From assembly GCA_023415055.1 (NCBI GenBank), contig JAEZLZ010000148.1:1-33914 (forward strand): 33,914 nt of DNA. The letters are read 5' to 3'. This DNA comes from Bacillota bacterium (GTDB lineage Bacteria > Bacillota > Clostridia > Lachnospirales > Lachnospiraceae). Positions within the stretch are counted from its first letter, which is position 1. Every line of letters starts with the position of its first letter. Positions 8,154-16,297 of this stretch are shown here, piece by piece. A program made the position numbers and the translations under genes. Below the pieces are notes generated by a model. It had not been told where the DNA came from. It worked only from the letters and a program-made list of their open reading frames with translations, and searched no databases.

Positions 8154-9127
8154 AAATAAATATGTCCCATGGAAGCGGAGGAGCTTTGACCAGCAAGCTG
8201 ATCCATGAGGTTTTTCTACAACATTTTAATAATCCTATTTTGAATCGTATGGAGGATGCTGCTGTATTAAAGGTGTCGGGTAAAATTGCATTTACTACTG
8301 ATTCCTTTGTTGTGACGCCGATGTTCTTTCCGGGTGGGAACATCGGAAAACTTGCCGTCTGCGGGACGGTCAATGATCTGACGATGATGGGAGCAATACC
8401 GAAATACCTTACGGCAGGCTTCATCATTGAGGAGGGTACGGAGCTTTCACAGATTGAAGACATCGCGCGGGCCATGGCTGAAACGGCAAAGGAAGCCGGA
8501 GTGAAGATAGTCGCCGGTGACACTAAGGTGATTGAAGGAAAAGGCAATGTGTACATCAATACCTCCGGTATCGGTGAGATCGTTAAAAACGGTATCAGTG
8601 TCTCGAATTGCCGTAAGGGAGATATCGTTCTGGTATCCGGTAATCTGGGTGAACATCATGCAGCAATCATGTCAAAACGTATGGATATTGAGAATGAGAT
8701 TGTAAGTGATTGTGCACCCTTGACCGGAATACTGAAGGAGCTTCTGGTGGATAAGATACCGATACGATTTATGCGTGATATCACCCGCGGTGGTTTAGCT
8801 ACCATTCTGAATGAGATAGCCGAAAGCTCACATTGCGGTGTAACGATAGAAGAAACAAGATTACCGGTAAGTAATGAAATCAAGGGCTTTTGCGATATTC
8901 TGGGTCTTGATCCGCTCTATATGGCAAACGAAGGTAAACTGTTGGCTGTCGTACCGAAGGCAAAGGCGAATATGGCTCTGGCTGCAATGAAGCGAAACAA
9001 ATATGGCAAAAATACTGTGATTTTAGGGGAGATCACAGAGGGAAACAGTGTAACGATGACGACCAGATTGGGAGGGCGAAGAAAAATTGATCTTCTCTAT
9101 GGAGAAGGACTCCCCCGAATCTGTTAA
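8150..9127 (+). CDS. hypE: Hydrogenase cyanide-donor protein HypE
   Basis: HypE is an AIR-synthase-like ATPase that dehydrates the carbamoyl group on its C-terminal cysteine to a thiocyanate and then hands CN to HypC-HypD. The N-terminus MSHGSGG and the internal FTTDSFVVTP segment are diagnostic, and the protein ends in PRIC with the essential cysteine as the last residue (325). It overlaps hypD by four bases and closes the hydrogenase operon. All six hyp genes are intact. Confidence 0.96.
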   Translation: MKINMSHGSGGALTSKLIHEVFLQHFNNPILNRMEDAAVLKVSGKIAFTTDSFVVTPMFFPGGNIGKLAVCGTVNDLTMMGAIPKYLTAGFIIEEGTELSQIEDIARAMAETAKEAGVKIVAGDTKVIEGKGNVYINTSGIGEIVKNGISVSNCRKGDIVLVSGNLGEHHAAIMSKRMDIENEIVSDCAPLTGILKELLVDKIPIRFMRDITRGGLATILNEIAESSHCGVTIEETRLPVSNEIKGFCDILGLDPLYMANEGKLLAVVPKAKANMALAAMKRNKYGKNTVILGEITEGNSVTMTTRLGGRRKIDLLYGEGLPRIC

Positions 9128-9165
9128 GTGAAAAAACAATTATGAAGGACAGGAGAGAAGATAGC

Positions 9166-9849
9166 ATGCCTGAGTTTCAGACCTTATTATTTGATGCGGA
9201 TAACACCTTATTTGACTTTACGGCCTGTGAAAGAGCGGCACTGGAGCTTGCGTTTTCACAACACAGCTACCCACTGAATGATGAGATACGTGGACTTTAT
9301 GAACAGATTAACGTAGGTTTATGGAAGCAATATGAACAAGGTCTTTTGGATCGTAGAACAGTCATCTACTCCCGGTTTGGACTGTTGTTTCGCGAACTGG
9401 GGATCGATGATGATGGTGTTGGCTTTGAAGATATCTATCAGGATCTGCTTGGCCGACAGCATGTCATGATTCCGGAGGCATTTGAGGTGGTTGAACATCT
9501 TCATCGAAACTATGATCTTTATATCGTAACAAACGGAGTGACCGCAACACAGCTGAGAAGGCTGAAGGATTCCGGTATGGATCGGTATATGAAAAAGATC
9601 TTTGTCTCTGAGGAGACCGGGTATCAGAAACCGATGCGGGAATACTTTAATTATTGCTTCGAACGCATTCCTCAGTTTGACCCTGCCAAAGCATTAATCA
9701 TTGGTGATTCATTGTCTTCCGATATTCAGGGAGGCATAAATGCGGGAATCAAGACCTGTTGGTACAACCCGAATAAGGAGAATAATATATTTTCCTCTAA
9801 CATTGATTATGAGATTAGCAGCTTAAAGGAGCTTTATCATTTTTTATAG
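9166..9849 (+). CDS. HAD-family nucleotidase, YjjG-like
   Basis: This 227-residue haloacid dehalogenase hydrolase has motif I as DADNTLFDF near residues 10-18, motif II around IVTNGV, motif III lysine around YQKP, and motif IV as IIGDSLSSDIQGG. DxDNTLFDF plus an alpha-helical cap matches the YjjG pyrimidine 5'-nucleotidase branch, thought to clear noncanonical nucleotides. ATG 9166 is chosen because AGGAG at 9151-9155 lies ten bases upstream; ATG 9142 lacks a site. It follows hypE by 38 bases and may be co-transcribed, though no link to hydrogenase is known. The exact substrate cannot be told from sequence. Confidence 0.82.
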   Translation: MPEFQTLLFDADNTLFDFTACERAALELAFSQHSYPLNDEIRGLYEQINVGLWKQYEQGLLDRRTVIYSRFGLLFRELGIDDDGVGFEDIYQDLLGRQHVMIPEAFEVVEHLHRNYDLYIVTNGVTATQLRRLKDSGMDRYMKKIFVSEETGYQKPMREYFNYCFERIPQFDPAKALIIGDSLSSDIQGGINAGIKTCWYNPNKENNIFSSNIDYEISSLKELYHFL

Positions 9850-9914
9850 TTTAGTGAAACTTCCTATGTCAGATATAAATTACTTAAAATAGTTGAATAT
9901 ATGAGCCTATACCT

Positions 9915-9946
9915 TTGGTTTAGATCCCTGATAGCACCTAAATCAA
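9915..9946 (+). other. Leader hairpin upstream of the beta-propeller gene
   Basis: TTGGTTTAG (9915-9923) pairs with CTAAATCAA (9938-9946), nine pairs including one G-U, across a 14-base loop. No T-run follows, so it is not a simple terminator. The rest of the gap after the HAD gene is AT-rich and shows nothing else clear. Confidence 0.4.
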
Positions 9947-9968
9947 GCATTATGAAAAGGAGTAGAAT

Positions 9969-10985
9969 ATGAGTTTGACTTTAAAGAAGGATGAAGCATT
10001 TAATATCATCATCTCAGGATATGGCTGTCCCCAGGAGATGACACTTGCCCAGTACCGAATAGAGTATAGCGGAGCATACCAGAAACTTTGGCACACAGAG
10101 GTACATAACGCCAGTTTTGTGACAAAGTCTGAGGATTATCTGTTTACCGTAACAGAACATGATGATTTCTGCACGGTATATATGTTTAAAAAGAGTGAAC
10201 AAGGATATGAACTGGTAGATCAGAGAAACCTGGAAGGCGGAGCCTTATGTCATATTACCTTCGGGACGAAGCAAAAGGTACTATATGGTGCCTGCTATGG
10301 GACAGGAACAGTCTTTGCGATCCGTGTAACGGACGAAGGATTTGGAGAATTGATTTTTTCTGAGATCCAACAGGCTGAGGCAGAACAGGAATTAACCCGC
10401 GCTCATTGCGTTCTGTTAAATGCCAGGGAGGATGAACTCCTGACTGTGAATATCGCTTTGGATCGGCTCTTCTGCTATAAACTGAAGGAGGGTATCCCTT
10501 TCTTGTCCAAAAGCATTGCACTGCCGAAGGGAGTCGGACCGAGGCATGCTATCTATTCTAAGGATGAGAAATACTTATATGTAGTTACAGAATATTCGAA
10601 TGAGATCTTTGTCTATAACTATGATAAGGGAGAGTTTTTACAGAGAATCTCAACCTTGTCTGAAGATTTTACCGGAGTAAGTAATTGTTCCACTCTTTGC
10701 TTTTTAGGAGGTGGCAGATACCTTTATGCGGCTAACCGAGGTGCGGATACCATCACACTATTTTGTGTTGATTCGAAGGGAAGATTGAGCCGGATCAAGG
10801 AGTATCCCTGTGGAGGGAAACATCCGAGACATATGATTATTACGGAGAACGACGAATTTCTGATCATATGTAATCAATATTCGGATGTGGTTATTTGCTA
10901 CCGTATCGAGGAAGGGACAGGAGAGCTCACAGAGAAAAAATTCGAAATTCCATTCGGTAATCCGAGCGGCATCCTTCAAGAATAA
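9969..10985 (+). CDS. Lactonase-family seven-bladed beta-propeller protein (6-phosphogluconolactonase-like)
   Basis: This 338-residue protein matches the COG2706 lactonase family, whose best-known member is the E. coli 6-phosphogluconolactonase Pgl (YbhE). Repeating blade motifs of the type GPRHAIYSKDEKYLYVVTE and GKHPRHMIITENDEFLIICN are visible in the second half. There is no signal peptide, so it should be cytosolic. AAGGAG at 9957-9962 gives a clean start. Family members also act on other sugar lactones, so the phosphogluconolactone substrate is an inference. A strong terminator follows, so this gene ends a transcription unit. Confidence 0.8.
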   Translation: MSLTLKKDEAFNIIISGYGCPQEMTLAQYRIEYSGAYQKLWHTEVHNASFVTKSEDYLFTVTEHDDFCTVYMFKKSEQGYELVDQRNLEGGALCHITFGTKQKVLYGACYGTGTVFAIRVTDEGFGELIFSEIQQAEAEQELTRAHCVLLNAREDELLTVNIALDRLFCYKLKEGIPFLSKSIALPKGVGPRHAIYSKDEKYLYVVTEYSNEIFVYNYDKGEFLQRISTLSEDFTGVSNCSTLCFLGGGRYLYAANRGADTITLFCVDSKGRLSRIKEYPCGGKHPRHMIITENDEFLIICNQYSDVVICYRIEEGTGELTEKKFEIPFGNPSGILQE

Positions 10986-11017
10986 GCTTTGACCGTCGAG
11001 CAGGCGGTAATATGCTA

Positions 11018-11066
11018 CCCTCTATAGGAATTTGAAATATTTCGATTCCTATTGAGGGAATTTTTT
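11018..11066 (+). terminator. Rho-independent terminator after the beta-propeller gene
   Basis: A 14-bp stem with one T-T mismatch pairs 11018-11031 with about 11045-11058. The loop is AT-rich, and six T residues follow at 11061-11066. It separates this operon from the helicase gene. Confidence 0.88.
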
Positions 11067-11125
11067 AATTCAATTGAAAATAATGATGATGTCCTTAGCC
11101 AGGATTGGGATATCATTTATAAGAC

Positions 11126-11154
11126 TTGATACACGAACATACGTATGGTAGAAT
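11126..11154 (+). promoter_or_regulatory. Sigma-A type promoter of the helicase gene
   Basis: TTGATA (11126-11131), a 17-base spacer, and TAGAAT (11149-11154) preceded by TG at the extended position. It lies 36 bases before the helicase ATG and directly after a terminator. Confidence 0.75.
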
Positions 11155-11190
11155 AAAAGAAGAATGATAATTGATTTAGGAGGCATCGAT

Positions 11191-13341
11191 ATGGAATTAT
11201 TAACGGGGTTAAATGACGAGCAGAAGCAGGCGGTGACGACGACTGAGGGGTATGTAAGAGTGATCGCCGGTGCTGGTTCCGGCAAGACAAGAGCACTGAC
11301 CCATCGTTTTGCTTATCTGGTGAATGAGCTCGGTATCTCAACCTCGAATATTCTTTGCGTAACCTTTACCAATAAAGCGGCGAATGAGATGAAACGTCGT
11401 ATCCGCAGTATGATAGGTGATAACGACACGGGCTTTATCAGCACTTTCCACGGCTTCTGTGTGCAGGTGCTGAAGGAGGAGATCCATGTGCTCCATTATC
11501 CGAGGAGCTTCCTTATTCTGGATACGGAGGATGTGAACAGTATTTTACATACGATCTTTGAGGATATGGGTCTAAATTCAAAAAATTATACCTTTCCGAC
11601 CTTGATTGATATGTTTACTGAGCGGAAATCTCGGGAGGACTACCTGGAAGACATCCTGAATACAGATCACGAGGTCTTAAAGGACAAGTTCCGCCATGCC
11701 GTAAAACAGGAGGATGCTATTTTTTATCGCTATCTGTATGAGCAGAAGAAATGCTTTGCATTAGACTTTGACGATTTGATTAATTTTGTTCTCTATTTGT
11801 TTGAACATTATGAGGACATACGAAGCAGGTGGCAACAGCGCCTGGAATATATCATGGTAGACGAATTTCAAGATGTGAATGTCAGACAATACCGCCTGAC
11901 ACAAATTCTCAGCGATTACCACCATAATCTGTTTATTGTAGGCGATCCGGACCAGACCATCTACTCCTGGAGAGGCGCGAGAGTAGAATATATTCTTAAT
12001 TTTGATAAGGAATATCCGAAGTCAAAGACAATCATGATGGATAAGAATTATCGCTCGACGCCAAATATTATCAATGCTTCTAATTCTTTGATCGCCAAGA
12101 ATAAGAAGCGGATGGATAAGAAGCTGGTTGCAATGACGCATACAGAGATCCCTGTAATCTATAATCATGCGAAAACTACCGGTTTGGAGGCTGAGTGGAT
12201 CGCAGATCAGATTACTACGCTTATAGAATCAGGAAGAAAGTTGAGTGATATCGCTATCCTGTACCGATCCCATTTTATTTCCAGAAGCTTTGAAGAGGTA
12301 TTTATCAAGAAAAATATTCAATATACCATTTATAGCGGAATAGAATTCTATAAGCGCAAAGAGATTAAGGATGTACTCTGTTATCTCAGAATGCTTGTCA
12401 ATGCCGATGATATCTCCTTTACAAGAATTGTTAATCTTCCGAAACGAAATATCGGAGAAAGAAGAATGACACTACTGAAGGAGTATGCAGATAAGAATAA
12501 TTGTACCTTGTATCAGGCATTGCAGCAGAACCTGGAGCATGAGCTTCTTGTTAAGACAAAGGCGAAGGAATTTCTGCTTCTGATTGATAAATATAAGGCT
12601 GTCTATGAGGAGATGAAGCTGTCGGAGTTACTTACGAATATACTGAATGAGAGTGGCTACGAGGCACTTCTTCGGACAAACGGCGAGCAGGAGCGTCTTG
12701 ATAATCTTGCGGAGCTGAAGCAATCAATTTTTGAATATGAACGGGATGCGGGAGAAGAATGTTCTCTGCCGGATTATCTGGACCGAATCTCCCTTTATAC
12801 GAATTTGGATCAAAAAGAAAAATGTGATGCGATTCAGATGATGACGATTCACAATGCAAAGGGACTCGAATTTCCTTATGTATTTGTATGTGGCCTGAAT
12901 GAAGGGATCTTTCCCAGCAAGCATGTAGATACAAAGGATAAGCTTGAGGAAGAGCGCAGGCTTGCCTATGTTGCTTATACCAGGGCGGAACGGGCACTAT
13001 TCTTAAGTGATGCCGAAGGCGTGAATTATGACGGATCTTATCGCTATCCCTCAAGATTTATCTTCAATGTAGAGAAGGCATATCTGAATTATACTGTGGA
13101 GCTGGAGGAAAGATTGGTCAGCGACGCGGGCTTTTATATCGAACAGAATGAACGAAAGCTGGAGGGAGACACCACCAGGCTACAGGTAGGAGATTGTGTA
13201 CGGCATAGCGTATTTGGTCGCGGGAGAATAATTGGAATCAACGAAGAAATCTCAAGCTATGTCATATTGTTTGATACGATGGAGACATCCAGAAACATAA
13301 GTTTCCGGATACGACTGGAGCGGCTAGAAGAAAACGGATAG
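11191..13341 (+). CDS. pcrA: UvrD/PcrA-type ATP-dependent 3'-5' DNA helicase
   Basis: This 716-residue superfamily 1A helicase unwinds DNA in repair and replication restart. Motifs are in order: Q-motif LNDEQKQAV, Walker A AGAGSGKT, motif II VDEFQDVN, motif III GDPDQTIYSWRGA, motif IV around KNYRS, motif V TIHNAKGLEFPYVF and motif VI AYVAYTRAE. The C-terminal part ends in a short SH3-like fold region (VGDCVRHSVFGRGRI) as in PcrA. AGGAGG at 11178-11183 with seven bases to ATG 11191 decides the start. Clostridia often carry several UvrD paralogues, so it may be a second copy and not the essential PcrA. Confidence 0.9.
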   Translation: MELLTGLNDEQKQAVTTTEGYVRVIAGAGSGKTRALTHRFAYLVNELGISTSNILCVTFTNKAANEMKRRIRSMIGDNDTGFISTFHGFCVQVLKEEIHVLHYPRSFLILDTEDVNSILHTIFEDMGLNSKNYTFPTLIDMFTERKSREDYLEDILNTDHEVLKDKFRHAVKQEDAIFYRYLYEQKKCFALDFDDLINFVLYLFEHYEDIRSRWQQRLEYIMVDEFQDVNVRQYRLTQILSDYHHNLFIVGDPDQTIYSWRGARVEYILNFDKEYPKSKTIMMDKNYRSTPNIINASNSLIAKNKKRMDKKLVAMTHTEIPVIYNHAKTTGLEAEWIADQITTLIESGRKLSDIAILYRSHFISRSFEEVFIKKNIQYTIYSGIEFYKRKEIKDVLCYLRMLVNADDISFTRIVNLPKRNIGERRMTLLKEYADKNNCTLYQALQQNLEHELLVKTKAKEFLLLIDKYKAVYEEMKLSELLTNILNESGYEALLRTNGEQERLDNLAELKQSIFEYERDAGEECSLPDYLDRISLYTNLDQKEKCDAIQMMTIHNAKGLEFPYVFVCGLNEGIFPSKHVDTKDKLEEERRLAYVAYTRAERALFLSDAEGVNYDGSYRYPSRFIFNVEKAYLNYTVELEERLVSDAGFYIEQNERKLEGDTTRLQVGDCVRHSVFGRGRIIGINEEISSYVILFDTMETSRNISFRIRLERLEENG

Positions 13342-13388
13342 AAGAAATCGATGGAGCGGACAAAAGAAAGAAAGAAGGAGAAATAAAA

Positions 13389-14264
13389 ATGAATAAATAC
13401 AGGATGATCTATATCAGTGCCATGCTGATCTTCGGAAGTATCGGACTTGTATCGAGGAATATCAATCTCTCTTCAGGACAGATTGCGCTATCCAGGGGAG
13501 TGATCGGAAGTATATTTTTATTATTGGCGAGTTGGATGCTGAAGGAGAAGCTTTCTTGGAAGCAGATAAAGCCAAATCTGGTACTATTGGTTTTATCTGG
13601 TGCAGGCATCGGCTTCAATTGGATCTTAATGTTTGAAGCATATCATTATACCTCAATTGCAAATGCAACCCTGGCATATTATTTTGCTCCGGTATTTGTA
13701 GTTCTTCTTTCGCCATTCTTACTAAAGGAGCATCTGACCATCGTAAAAACTGGCTGTGTATTTGCGGCGATGCTTGGTATGTTCCTGATCGTCGGAATTG
13801 GAGGAGGAGAAGGTAAGAATCATGTTATCGGGATAGGCTATGGAATGGCAGCTGCAGTCTTATATGCCAGTGTGGTGATTCTGAATAAATTCCTAAAGGG
13901 TCTGTCGGGATTAGAGACGACCCTGATTCAGATCAGCTGTGCAACTATGGTATTACTGCCTTACATTCTGATAACAGAGCCGATTAGAATCTTTCAAACG
14001 GATATAAAGTCTATGACATTTCTAATTATAATGGGGCTTGTGCATACAGGATTGGCATATCTGCTATATTTTACAGGAATGAGAAAGCTGAAAGGCCAAT
14101 CGGTCGCGGTACTTAGCTATACGGATCCTATCTCAGCCATCCTTATGTCCGGTATATTTCTCGGGGAGCAGTTAACCACATTGCAAATCCTTGGAGGGGT
14201 ATTAATTTTGGGAGCAACTTTATATAGTGAAGTTTCCGATAGAAAACAAAGAACAACCATCTAG
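13389..14264 (+). CDS. EamA/DMT-family membrane transporter
   Basis: This 291-residue protein has ten hydrophobic segments in two EamA repeats (residues about 5-135 and 145-280), the layout of drug/metabolite exporters of the RhaT type. The lines ANATLAYYFAPVFVVLLSP and GLAYLLYFTGMRKL are typical helix pairs of the family. It has a strong AAGGAG site and follows the helicase after 47 bases, so it may be co-transcribed. The substrate cannot be inferred. The family includes exporters of amino acids, nucleobases and other metabolites. Confidence 0.88.
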   Translation: MNKYRMIYISAMLIFGSIGLVSRNINLSSGQIALSRGVIGSIFLLLASWMLKEKLSWKQIKPNLVLLVLSGAGIGFNWILMFEAYHYTSIANATLAYYFAPVFVVLLSPFLLKEHLTIVKTGCVFAAMLGMFLIVGIGGGEGKNHVIGIGYGMAAAVLYASVVILNKFLKGLSGLETTLIQISCATMVLLPYILITEPIRIFQTDIKSMTFLIIMGLVHTGLAYLLYFTGMRKLKGQSVAVLSYTDPISAILMSGIFLGEQLTTLQILGGVLILGATLYSEVSDRKQRTTI

Positions 14265-14373
14265 ATGAATATTGGATTACGGTAATTTATGATGACTTTT
14301 CGCTAGGACAAAAGTATGATAAAAAAATATCATTTGATTCAAATTTACTCTTTATTTATGAATGCACTTATTG

Positions 14374-14408
14374 TATAATTGGATATAATAATAGTAATTG
14401 TTATTATT
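14374..14408 (+). promoter_or_regulatory. Candidate promoter and palindromic operator of the NADH oxidase gene
   Basis: Two TATAAT boxes occur at 14374-14379 and 14384-14389; no convincing -35 box is seen. The second overlaps an inverted repeat, AATAATA (14387-14393) and TATTATT (14402-14408) across eight bases. It is loosely like a Fur/PerR-family box, but AT richness makes chance pairing easy. Peroxide or redox control of a NADH oxidase would be plausible, yet it is inference. Confidence 0.4.
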
Positions 14409-14463
14409 TAATGTGATGGAGTAAAGTAATGATATATTGAAATAAGGTTCTAAAATTGATTCA

Positions 14464-14504
14464 ATATGCTTAAAGATAAACTACTGAGAGCATCTTAAGC
14501 ATAT
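14464..14504 (+). other. Leader hairpin directly upstream of the NADH oxidase gene
   Basis: ATATGCTTAAAGAT (14464-14477) pairs with ATCTTAAGCATAT (14492-14504) with one bulged A, leaving a 14-base loop. It ends 31 bases before the ATG, inside the presumed 5' untranslated region, and is followed by ACTTTTG. It could be an mRNA-stabilising stem or an attenuator. Confidence 0.5.
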
Positions 14505-14535
14505 ATACTTTTGATAAGAAAAGGAGCTGACAAGA

Positions 14536-15891
14536 ATGAAAGTTGTAGTAATTGGATGTACCCATGCTGGTACAGCTGCAGTAAAGACAATATTAAGTGA
14601 GAATCCAAAGGCAGAGATTACCGTATTTGAGAGAAATGATAATATTTCCTTCTTATCCTGCGGTATTGCTTTATACGTCGGAGGAGTAGTCAAGGATGCG
14701 GCTGGGTTATTCTATTCCAACCCGGAGGAGCTTGGCAAGCTGGGAGCAATCATTAAGATGAAACATAATGTAAAAAGTATCGATACCGAAGCCAAGAAAG
14801 TGGTAGCTGAGAACCTGGCTACCGGAGAGATGGTTGAGGCTACTTATGATAAGCTAGTTAATACTACCGGATCCTGGCCAATTATTCCCCCGATTCCCGG
14901 AATTGATAGTAAGAACATTCTGCTCTGCAAGAATTATGAACAGGCGAATGTGATTATCAGTAAAGTAAAGGATGCTGAGAAGGTTGTTATAGTTGGTGGT
15001 GGCTACATTGGAATCGAATTAGTAGAAGCCTTCCATGAATCTGGAAAGGAAGTAACCTTGATTGATGGTCTGGATAGGATTCTGAATAAATATCTTGATA
15101 GTGAATTCACGGATATCCTTGAGGAGGACTTAAGAAAACGTGGAATTACACTGGCTTTGAATCAGGCAGTGGAGCGCTTTACAGCGAATGATCAAGGTGA
15201 AGTGAATGCTGTTGTGACTGCGAAGGGCGAATATAAAGCAGATCTTGTAATCCTGTGTGTCGGCTTCCGTCCGAATAATGAACTTCTTAAGGGTAAAGTA
15301 GATATGCTTCCAAACGGCGCGATTGTCGTGGATGATTATATGAGAAGCAGTAATTCAGATATCTTTGCTGCAGGAGACAGCTGTGCTGTTCATTATAATC
15401 CAAATGGTGGTCAGGCCTATATTCCATTAGCAACCAATGCAGTAAGAATGGGTATGCTGATTGGCAAGAATATAAATGGTCCTAAGGTAAAATATCGCGG
15501 AACGCAATCTACCTCAGGACTTCATCTCTTTGGCTATAACATCGGTTCTACCGGAGTTACGGTAGGAAGTGCAGCGGCATTTGGATTAAAAGTACATTCA
15601 GTAATTGTTAAGGACAACTATCGCCCTGAATTTATGCCAACCACGGAGGAGGTTCTCATGCAGCTGGTGTATGAAGAGGGAACCAACCGTATCGTAGGCG
15701 GACAGGTAATGTCCAAGTACGACATTACGCAGTCGGCAAATACTTTATCTTTAGCAATCCAGAACAAGATGACCATTGAAGACCTTGCTTACGTCGATTT
15801 CTTCTTCCAACCGCATTTTGATCGTCCCTGGAATTATCTGAATCTTCTTGCTCAGGCTGCCTTAGAGCAGGAGAGAAAAAGATCAGAATAA
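14536..15891 (+). CDS. nox: FAD-dependent NADH oxidase, water-forming type (CoA-disulfide reductase family)
   Basis: This 451-residue flavoprotein has an N-terminal FAD-binding start (VVIGCTHAGTAA), a second dinucleotide fold (VVIVGGGYIGIELVEAF, about residues 152-168) for NADH, and the single redox cysteine C42 in ISFLSCGIALY. That arrangement is the one of the water-forming NADH oxidases of lactic acid bacteria, which reduce O2 to water through Cys42 sulfenate chemistry. In an anaerobe this would remove oxygen and regenerate NAD+. AAGGAG stands upstream of ATG. CoA-disulfide or polysulfide reduction is the main alternative activity within this family, but the FLSCGIALY motif favours Nox. 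Confidence 0.82.
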   Translation: MKVVVIGCTHAGTAAVKTILSENPKAEITVFERNDNISFLSCGIALYVGGVVKDAAGLFYSNPEELGKLGAIIKMKHNVKSIDTEAKKVVAENLATGEMVEATYDKLVNTTGSWPIIPPIPGIDSKNILLCKNYEQANVIISKVKDAEKVVIVGGGYIGIELVEAFHESGKEVTLIDGLDRILNKYLDSEFTDILEEDLRKRGITLALNQAVERFTANDQGEVNAVVTAKGEYKADLVILCVGFRPNNELLKGKVDMLPNGAIVVDDYMRSSNSDIFAAGDSCAVHYNPNGGQAYIPLATNAVRMGMLIGKNINGPKVKYRGTQSTSGLHLFGYNIGSTGVTVGSAAAFGLKVHSVIVKDNYRPEFMPTTEEVLMQLVYEEGTNRIVGGQVMSKYDITQSANTLSLAIQNKMTIEDLAYVDFFFQPHFDRPWNYLNLLAQAALEQERKRSE

Positions 15892-15892
15892 T

Positions 15893-16168
15893 ATGAACAA
15901 CCTAGAGAAGAATGTCACAGATTGCAGGTTGGGTTGCGGAGCCTGCTGTATTGCTCCCTCTATATCCTCACCGATACCCGGTATGCCGGAGGGAAAACCA
16001 GCCGGAGTTCGCTGTATCCAATTGACCGAAGATAATCTCTGTATGCTGTTTGAATCGACACTTCGACCGAGGGTATGTTCTAGCTTAAAGCCCTCTGCTG
16101 AGATGTGTAAGGACAGTAATCAATCAGCGATGGAGTATCTTACTAGATTGGAGATCGAGACTTCATAA
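15893..16168 (+). CDS. YkgJ-type cysteine-cluster protein (putative metal-binding)
   Basis: This 91-residue protein matches the YkgJ / CxxCxxCC zinc-or-iron-chelating domain family. It has CRLGCGACCIAPS near the start, a central GMPEGKPAGVRCIQL and the C-terminal CMLFESTLRPRVCSS plus one more cysteine in AEMC. E. coli YkgJ shares the ISSPIPGMP(E/D)GKPAGVRC core. The function of the family is not established. It begins one base after the NADH oxidase stop and has no good ribosome site of its own, so it is probably translationally coupled to nox. That suggests a redox-linked role. Confidence 0.8.
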   Translation: MNNLEKNVTDCRLGCGACCIAPSISSPIPGMPEGKPAGVRCIQLTEDNLCMLFESTLRPRVCSSLKPSAEMCKDSNQSAMEYLTRLEIETS

Positions 16169-16212
16169 AAAGTTCGGACTGGTACGGAAACGTGCGCCAG
16201 CCAGGTGCACTT

Positions 16213-16277
16213 ATAAAAAGGGAGCTGCTGTAAGAATTAGTCCAAAAGGATTAGATCCTTGCAGCAGCTCACTTTTA
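16213..16277. terminator. Bidirectional terminator between converging genes
   Basis: A long stem pairs GAGCTGCTGTAAG (16222-16234) with CTTGCAGCAGCTC (16258-16270), with A-rich sequence on the left and TTTTAT on the right. The A and T flanks make it usable from both strands, serving the plus-strand ykgJ-like gene and the minus-strand HDOD gene. Confidence 0.88.
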
Positions 16278-16297
16278 TGATTCCTAGCGAATGAGTA

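Noticed and set aside
7852..8559. 235-codon minus-strand open frame across hypD and hypE
   Set aside because: It is antisense to two clearly conserved genes, has low-complexity unrelated sequence and no ribosome site; it is a by-product of their codon use.
12632..13054. 140-codon minus-strand frame inside the helicase gene
   Set aside because: It is antisense to conserved helicase motifs V and VI and has no family match I can recognise.
14313..14335. Terminator after the EamA transporter (ATGATA...TATCAT stem)
   Set aside because: The stem is only about six A/T-rich pairs and no T-run follows; chance pairing is likely in this AT-rich gap.
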